Origin: Tardiphaga alba
Lineage (GTDB): Bacteria; Pseudomonadota; Alphaproteobacteria; Rhizobiales; Xanthobacteraceae
Length of the DNA stretch: 64,000 nucleotides
Direction of reading: 5' to 3'
Assembly: GCF_018279705.1 (NCBI RefSeq)
Contig: NZ_CP036498.1
Span: 3,737,001 to 3,801,000, forward strand
The notes beneath the pieces were generated by a model, which was not told the origin of the DNA, ran no database searches, and was given only the letters and a program-made list of their open reading frames with translations. Positions 57,425-64,000 of the stretch are shown piece by piece. Each line of letters begins with the position of its first letter. Position 1 is the first letter of the stretch. The translations under genes and the position numbers were made by a program.

Positions 57425-57544
57425 CTAGTGATAATCACGCGGATCGCGCACCGTCGCCGCAACGGCGGTCAACAGCGACGCGCCGATGAGCGGCACCAGG
57501 CAGAGGCCGAGAAAAGTCCATACGACAATGAGCAACGTGTTCAT
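57425..57544 (-). CDS. Tiny single-helix membrane protein (hypothetical)
   Basis: A 39-residue open frame starting at the ATG at 57544 with GGAG about 11 bases upstream. It has one hydrophobic helix (LLIVVWTFLGLCLVPLIGAS) and a short polar tail (VRDPRDYH). A 12-base-loop inverted repeat, ACTCCGAA/TTCGGAGT (57554-57581), lies in its upstream region. Such microproteins are common, but without comparison the call is only moderate. Confidence 0.45.
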   Translation of the reverse strand: MNTLLIVVWTFLGLCLVPLIGASLLTAVAATVRDPRDYH

Positions 57545-57779
57545 GGTCTTCGCACTCCGAAACCAAGTCTTGATTCGGAGTATGGAGAAGGCCAATCCCG
57601 ATGGGTTAACGCCGTTTACCATCGTACCGACCCAAAAATCGTCGTCACGGAGCCGGTTGTCGGCGTTGCGCGACAACAGCACGCACAAGGGACTTTCGCC
57701 TCACGTCCCTGATCCGTTGATCTGATGCGCCAGCTGCGGCACCGTCGCGCCCGGGATTCGACGACGGCTGGGGCGTGGC

Positions 57780-58604
57780 ATGGGACGATCACTGAGCATT
57801 ACGGGAACGCTTCGCTATCTCGGCGGCCTCCTCACACCATGGCGGTCAGCCTACAAGGTGTTCGCTGTTCCATCGAACCATGCGTTCTTCGTGACGCCTC
57901 ATGATGTCGTGGGACGGCATATCTCCAAATACGGATCCCACGAGCCGGTTCTGACCGCCTGGATCCGCACGCATCTGTCCGGCTTCGCCCCCGGCGCGGG
58001 CATCGTGATCGATGTCGGTGCCAATCTGGGCTGGCATGCCGTCCATGCGGCCAAACTCGCATCCGTCACGCGCGTGGTCGCCTACGAGCCCGACGCGTTC
58101 AATGCCTGGCTGCTGGATCGCAACATCGCGCAGAACGACGCAACGAATGTCATCGTGACGGCAGCGGCCGTCGGCGGCACGTCGGGCGTCGCCGAGCTTC
58201 ACAGCTACAAGTCCTCGAACAAGGGACGTCATTCGCTGGCGTTCCAGCACGGCCTGCGATCCCGCAGCGTCCCGCTCGTCACGCTTGACGACTCGCTGCA
58301 AACACTCGGCATCGAGGATGCACCTGTCCTGCTCATCAAGATCGATGTCGAAGGCTATGAGCCCGAAGTGCTGGCAGGCGCCACGGCGACGCTCAACCGG
58401 ACGCGGGCCGTCATCACCGAATTCGATCCATCGTCCGGCCTGCGCGATCAACTGGCACCGCAACGTGTCATCGACCTGCTCATGGCCGCGCAGTTCGATC
58501 CGCATCTGTTGTCCGCGTCAGGCTCTCTCGAACCAGCGGATATTGCGGCCATCACGGCTGCCGGCAAACAGGTCGATCTGATCTGGCTGAAGCGCGGTGG
58601 ATAA
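57780..58604 (+). CDS. FkbM-family SAM-dependent methyltransferase
   Basis: A 274-residue protein. The SAM-binding motif I is VIDVGANLGWHAVHAAK, followed by VVAYEPDAFNAWLLDRNI (acidic strand-2 end). The FkbM hallmark LLIKIDVEGYEPEVLAGA is present. Family members O-methylate sugars or polyketides, often surface polysaccharides. Its place beside an autotransporter and a c-di-GMP enzyme would fit surface glycan modification, but this is inference. Confidence 0.87.
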   Translation: MGRSLSITGTLRYLGGLLTPWRSAYKVFAVPSNHAFFVTPHDVVGRHISKYGSHEPVLTAWIRTHLSGFAPGAGIVIDVGANLGWHAVHAAKLASVTRVVAYEPDAFNAWLLDRNIAQNDATNVIVTAAAVGGTSGVAELHSYKSSNKGRHSLAFQHGLRSRSVPLVTLDDSLQTLGIEDAPVLLIKIDVEGYEPEVLAGATATLNRTRAVITEFDPSSGLRDQLAPQRVIDLLMAAQFDPHLLSASGSLEPADIAAITAAGKQVDLIWLKRGG

Positions 58605-58625
58605 CGCGCCTTTCGGCGCACTACA

Positions 58626-61600
58626 TCACCATGCGTATCGCACCACGCCTTTGCCAGCGTAGCTGCGCGAGACATCCGAGAACTCCCCCTCGAACGTCCC
58701 GGCCACAGACCAGCCATTCATCCACTTCAACTCCGCCGATGCCGAGGTGAGTGCGGCATTGCGGGCCGGTGCCGCGCCGTTCACGACGAAACTCGCACCC
58801 GGCAGTGCCTGGAATGTCGCCGAGGCCGAGCGATCGGTATCGAAGTCATGCGCCCAGGCCGTGCGACCGCGCAGCGTCAGCATCGCATCATTGAGCGCGA
58901 ACGATTTGTCGCTGCGCAGGCCGAGTTCGGTGCGCGTGGCCGTGACGCTCTTGCCGGCATAAGCCAGCGCAAACGTCGCCGCGCCACCTGCGCCCGTCTC
59001 CGCATAGGCCGGCAGATCGAACGCCGTCACCTGTGCCGCCGCATAGGGCGTGAGACCGACGCCGCCCATCCATGGCGTGATGACGCGATGACCCGCCTCG
59101 ATGCGCCCGGAATAGGAATTCGCGTTGAACTGCGCGTGCAGGCGCTCGAAGCCAGCCGCAGCGATGGTGCGCTCGGTCGAGATGTCCTGCCAGCCATAGG
59201 CGGCGGCAGCGGTGACATAGGTCGCGCCCACGCTATGCCGCACGAAGACGCCGGCCTGGAACAGATCGGAATGGCCGGAGCCGCCGCCATTCACGGAGAA
59301 GTTGCTGCCGCCGCCAGCCATCGAGAAACCGGCAATGGTGTTCGGCGAGAACCAGTAGTCCGCACCGATCGCGGTGCCGTAGATGTTTGATGAGGTGTTG
59401 TTCGATCCAGCGAGGGCATTGCCGTCGGTCCGCTGCGTTCCGCCGAAGCCGGCCACCCAGACATTCCAGCGCTCTTCAAAGGCCGGCGCCATCGGCGGCG
59501 CCTTGCGATGCATTGCGGCGAAGGCATCGGTCGCATGGCGCTTGCCGGTTGGGACCGTCGCCTCAAAGGCATAAGCGGATGCGCTGGCCGCGCCTTCGCC
59601 ACGTCCTGCTGCGAACGGGTCGGTCATCACGCCCATGAACATGTTCATCGCGTCGAACGTGGTCTGCTGGCTGCCGCTGCCGAGTTCGCCTGATGCCTGT
59701 GTGAGGCCCGCCGGACTCAGTTCGCCGAACACCAGCGGAATGCCGCCGGTGCGGTTGAAGAAATCCGTCAGCGTCTTGGCAACGCCCTGCTGGTTACGAT
59801 TGAGACCGTTGCCGAACGTCGGATCGAAAGCCAGCGCCAGGTTGAGATACGCGTTGTTGCCATCGTAGCTCAGGGTCGAGTTGAAGGTCGCCGGCAGGTC
59901 GGTGTTGACCTGCGTGCCGAAGGTGCCGCTCACCCCGCCGGCCGCATTCAGGATCGTGTACTGCCTGGCGACATAGCTTCCGGGGGCAAAATGCGCATGC
60001 ACCGTCGCATTGCCGAGTGTCGCCGTGCCGGTGACATTGACGCGGTCCGAATTGGTCGGCGACACCTCGACCATGTAGCTCGACGCAGCCGTCAGCGAGA
60101 GATTGCCCTGCACCGTGAGCAAGCCGATGGAATTGCCCGGCGCCAGCGTGCCGCCATTGATGGTGAGGTTGCCGACCGTGCCGTTGCCGGCGATGGTGCC
60201 TGACGCATTCACGGTCGTGAGCGAGGACGTCGCGATCGAGCCGTTGAGACCCAGGCTCAACGTGCCGCCATCGACGCTAGTTGCGCCGGTATAAGCGTTG
60301 ATGCCCTCAAGCGTCAGTTGTCCCGCACCGGCTTTGATTACACCGCCGGAGCCGGTGATGGCGCCGGCATAGGTCGTGCTGCTGTTGTCACCGCCCACAG
60401 TCAACGCGGCCGAGCCCAGCGCGACTGTTGCACCGGCAGCCCCGGTCAGGGAGCCGATGGTCTGATTGTAGCCATTCAGATCCAGCGTCGCAGCGGTCGC
60501 GACCTCATAAGCCCGTTGGCGGCAAAGGCGCGCTGGCCGCCCGCCTGCAATATGCCTTCGGCGACCGACCAGTTGCCTCCCACTGCCGTCGTGCCGGTCA
60601 GCGTCCATGTGCTGCTTCCGATCTTCGCGTAGGTCGCGAAGCCGCGATACTGCGCAGCGCCCCCGATGTCCGACATGTCGAAACTGGCATTGCTGCTGCC
60701 GCCAAATGCAAGCGTCGCATTGCTGCCTGTGGCGACGACGTTGCCGATGAATGCGTAGCCAGTCCGAAGCTCGAGCGTATTGTTCGTGCCGGCCAAAGTG
60801 ACGGCATTTCCGTGGCTCACCCCATCGCCCGCGAGACCTCCGGCGATCGTTCCGTTGTTGATCACGCGCGATGACGATGCATTGACCTGGACGCCGGTGC
60901 CGCCATCGGTGCTGGAGCCCGCATTCGTCCCGGCCCCGCCCGTAATCGTCCCCGCATTGTCGATGCTGGCGCTCGCGCCGCTGCGCAGGGTCACACCCGC
61001 CGCGCTGCCGTCCCCGTCGTCCCGCCGGTGATCTGCCCACCGACGATATTGGAGATCGAGCCGCCCCAGATCTCCACCGCGGTCGCCCCGCTGCCGCCGG
61101 TGATCCGGTTGGCATTGGTGATCGTCGCCCCGTTTGCGAGAAGGCCCGCACCACCCAGTGCGCCGCCGATGATCGCCCCATTGTTGTTGATCGTGCCGCC
61201 GGACACCGCAAACAGCCCGGCACCGCCGGTGCCATTCCAGCCAGCCGTGCCGCCGGCGCCGCCGGAAATCGTGGACATGGCATCCACCGTCACCACACCG
61301 CCATCGCCGAGGACGAGCCCGGCACCGCCGCCACCAGCGCCCCCACCGGTCCCGAACTGGCTGGAGCCGCCAGCACCGCCGGTCACGTTGAAGCCTGCGG
61401 TATCAAATGTAACCCCGGTCCCCGTCAGGATCAGGCCGGCGCCACCGCCACCGCCGCCGCCCCTGATATTCGGTATTTGACCACCATCAGTGCCGGCCAC
61501 GTTCTGGCTCAGTGTCACCGAGGCATCGTCGACCACACGGCCACCTGCACCTCCAGCACCCCCATCTGCGCCCCCGCCACCTCCGCCGGCACTGGCGTCG

Positions 61601-62025
61601 TTGGGCGATCCAGCCGGCTGGCCGGCCCCCCAGCTGCCGCCTCCGGCAGCCGCGGTCCCGTCCAGCGAGGTCGCCGCGCCTCCGCCGGCATCCCCGTAAT
61701 TGCCACCGCCGCCGCTACCGCTGCCGATCCCGCCTGATACGGTCGGCATCATGAATCCGCCGCCGCCGCTGCCACCTCCGCTGGTGATCTGCTGGGCGGT
61801 GGCATCACGGATATCCATGAGAGATGAGGCCAGCAGCGCAGCCGAGACAGCCAGCGCTGCTATCGGGCCTCCGCATGCGGTTGACGCGAGCAGACCGCTG
61901 CGGCTCGTCGGTTTCACGAATGGTCCGGCGCACGCGTTGATGACGACGCGACATTTCGGCGGCTGCGCAGGCATAGGCATTCCCAACAACTCGGCCGGCA
62001 TCCAGCGGCGCTGACGCAAGGACAT
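58626..62025 (-). pseudogene. Autotransporter 3 (type V secretion), reading frame broken twice in this sequence
   Basis: Three frames make one protein. From 62025 comes an extended signal region (GLLASTACGGPIAALAVSAA) and a Gly-rich passenger. From about 61012 to 60512 there is a second frame (ASIDNAGTITGGAGTNAGSS), and then the frame continuing to the barrel that ends VVRYAW at 58626. Single missing bases in the C4 run 61012-61015 and the C3 run 60512-60514 explain both breaks. The barrel is related to, but more diverged than, those of autotransporters 1 and 2. The start has CGGAGG upstream. It lacks the TGGGACG direct repeat. Confidence 0.83.
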
Positions 62026-62226
62026 GCGCCTCCGGATGTCGGCAATTCAAGATCGACGGGATCGATCATATCAGAGGTATAGGGAAACCATCACCCTTAA
62101 GACAGAAAAATCATGCCGAGAGGCTGTTTCCTGCGACCGGCGCATGCGGCCACTGGCCACGGACAAGCAGCGGCACCGTTGCTGAAGGCAACCCGATCCG
62201 ATCGGAACATGAACTGCTGGGAAAAA
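62026..62226. other. Spacer between autotransporter 3 and tRNA-Trp
   Basis: About 200 bases without a gene. It should hold the promoter of autotransporter 3. AGGTATAGGG at 62076-62085 resembles the AGGTATAG found beside the operator of autotransporter 2, but the direct repeat is absent. No terminator for tRNA-Trp was evident. Confidence 0.35.
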
Positions 62227-62302
62227 TGGCAGGGGCGGTAGGGCTCGAACCTACGACAACCGGTTTTGGAGACCGGTACTCTACCAACTGAGCTACACCC
62301 CT
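62227..62302 (-). tRNA. tRNA-Trp (anticodon CCA)
   Basis: A 76-nt cloverleaf with encoded CCA. Acceptor AGGGGTG pairs with CGCCCCT, the anticodon arm is CCGGT-CTCCAAA-ACCGG with anticodon CCA, and the T-arm GTAGG-TTCGAGC-CCTAC is perfect. It lies downstream of tuf copy 2, its usual neighbour, but secE is 9 kb further on. Confidence 0.97.
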
Positions 62303-62407
62303 ACAGAACCGCGCCATGGCGCCGGTTCGGGCCGTTTGAAGCACAAGCGGCCCCTGATTTGCAAGAGCCGAACTGCACACGGGAACGAAAACATCCCCGG
62401 AATCAAA

Positions 62408-62439
62408 ACGGCGGGCAAGGGAACTCCCCTGCCCGCCGT
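62408..62439 (-). terminator. Terminator between tuf copy 2 and tRNA-Trp
   Basis: ACGGCGGGCA / TGCCCGCCGT, a 10-bp perfect stem with a 12-base loop that itself has GGGA/TCCC complementarity. The minus strand continues GTTTTGATT. It would end the tuf transcript before tRNA-Trp, and lies just beyond the stray tuf 3' end. Confidence 0.8.
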
Positions 62440-62449
62440 CTTTAGTCGA

Positions 62450-62483
62450 TTACTCGATGATCGAAGCGACGACGCCTGCACCG
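62450..62483 (-). pseudogene. Detached 3' end of a tuf gene
   Basis: These 34 bases are identical to the last 34 bases of tuf copy 1 (10061-10094) including the TAA stop codon, and encode [10 protein letters not shown] in the tuf frame. They lie 69 bases beyond the true stop codon of tuf copy 2, whose own 3' end has different synonymous codons and a TGA stop. This is a displaced gene end, not a functional reading frame. Confidence 0.85.
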
Positions 62484-62485
62484 GA

Positions 62486-62511
62486 CACAAGTGCGGTTTA
62501 CCGCACTTGTG
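62486..62511. repeat. Perfect palindrome between tuf copy 2 and the stray tuf end
   Basis: CACAAGTGCGG, TTTA, CCGCACTTGTG: 11-bp perfect arms with a 4-base loop. It occupies the segment that separates the real and the displaced tuf ends and may be the core of a small inserted palindromic element. Confidence 0.7.
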
Positions 62512-62552
62512 CAAAAGATGAGGCGGTTGGCGTTATCGGGGTTTTGCGCCGA

Positions 62553-63743
<1,191 letters not shown>

Positions 63744-63920
63744 TGATCCACCTGTTTTGCCGACGCCCATGCGTGGCACACCAAACCGGCGGCTGGTTAC
63801 TAAGGAAAACGCCCCTATTCAAGCCCGAACTTATGGGCCAAGCTCCTCAGACATGCCGGCTAAGCCCCTTATTTAGTCTGGCAAAAGACAAGATCAATCG
63901 GGAGCCCCCAAGGAGCGCCT

Positions 63921-64000
63921 ATGAACGCCCAGACTGCCGCCAAAACCGCGACTCAGCCGCAGACCCTCCCTCGGACCCCCGCCCTTCCCGAGGCCCGACC
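63921..64000 (+). CDS. Start of an unidentified gene (cut by window edge)
   Basis: An ATG at 63921 preceded by AAGGAGCGCCT, a strong ribosome-binding site, opens a frame that continues to the window end (26 codons: NAQTAAKTATQPQTLPRTP...). It is Ala/Thr/Pro-rich and divergent from tuf copy 2. Too little is visible to name it. Confidence 0.55.
   Translation, partial: MNAQTAAKTATQPQTLPRTPALPEAR

Noticed and set aside
60476..61283. An Arg-rich N-terminal extension of the frame that contains the autotransporter-3 barrel
   Set aside because: Its composition is that of a wrong frame of Gly/Ala/Thr-rich coding sequence; the proper passenger continues in the neighbouring frame up to the one-base breaks at 60512-60514 and 61012-61015.
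63744..63920. A tuf copy 2 promoter in the divergent spacer (TTGATC and TAAATA on the minus strand near 63870-63897)
   Set aside because: The -10 match is poor (3/6) and the spacing uncertain, so I do not list it as a feature.

Overview
The window comes from an alphaproteobacterium. The family is most likely Bradyrhizobiaceae/Nitrobacteraceae (Rhodopseudomonas, Bradyrhizobium, Tardiphaga or Afipia type). I infer this from the GC-rich coding style, the long zinc-free S14, the 1372/1399-residue RNA polymerase subunits, the two tuf genes and the dispersed ...CCAGTA/TACTGG... repeats. The genus is not provable from the sequence alone. Almost every housekeeping gene is on the minus strand, so transcription runs from high to low coordinates.

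1-14.3 kb: one continuous translation superoperon, read leftwards: rpsL-rpsG-fusA-tuf, then the S10 cluster (rpsJ rplC rplD rplW rplB rpsS rplV rpsC rplP rpmC rpsQ), then the spc cluster (rplN rplX rplE rpsN rpsH rplF rplR rpsE rpmD rplO) and the start of secY, which is cut by the window edge. A 670-base gap upstream of rpsL carries a candidate promoter.

14.9-20.6 kb: first accessory block. It holds a Rid-family protein divergent from a TetR regulator across three matching 15-bp palindromes, an ABC exporter with acidic N- and C-terminal tracts flanked by two dispersed palindromic repeats, and a fused flavin oxidase-methyltransferase.

20.8-30.7 kb: rpoC, rpoB, rplL, rplJ. The mRNA has a hairpin between rplL and rpoB and a 19-nt perfect complementarity between the rplJ leader and the rplL ribosome-binding region.

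31.3-42.8 kb: second accessory block. It contains a ParDE-type toxin-antitoxin pair, two molybdenum hydroxylases of the isoquinoline-oxidoreductase type (each a 2Fe-2S subunit plus a Mo subunit, one with its own cytochrome c) placed on either side of soxE/F-X-Y-Z-A, and a D-2-hydroxyacid dehydrogenase. No soxB or soxCD is present.

42.9-50.9 kb: two paralogous autotransporter genes with an AraC-type regulator between them. Both autotransporters carry the same direct repeat, TGGGACG-N14-TGGGACG (21-bp period), upstream. The island is bracketed by the real 3' end of rplA and a diverged second copy of that 3' end with its terminator.

51.0-53.1 kb: rplA, rplK, nusG, secE. 53.3-62.0 kb: third accessory block with an SGNH-type secreted hydrolase, a diguanylate cyclase, a small secreted Gly-rich protein, an FkbM methyltransferase and a third autotransporter. 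62.2-63.7 kb: tRNA-Trp and the second tuf gene, with a stray tuf 3' end behind it.

The classic block tuf-trpT-secE-nusG-rplKAJL-rpoBC is therefore present, in order and in one orientation, but pulled apart by accessory islands. One data-quality point matters: rplK and all three autotransporters are each broken by single-base losses in short G/C runs (six in all, between 45 and 62 kb). The break in rplK makes sequencing or assembly error the leading explanation.
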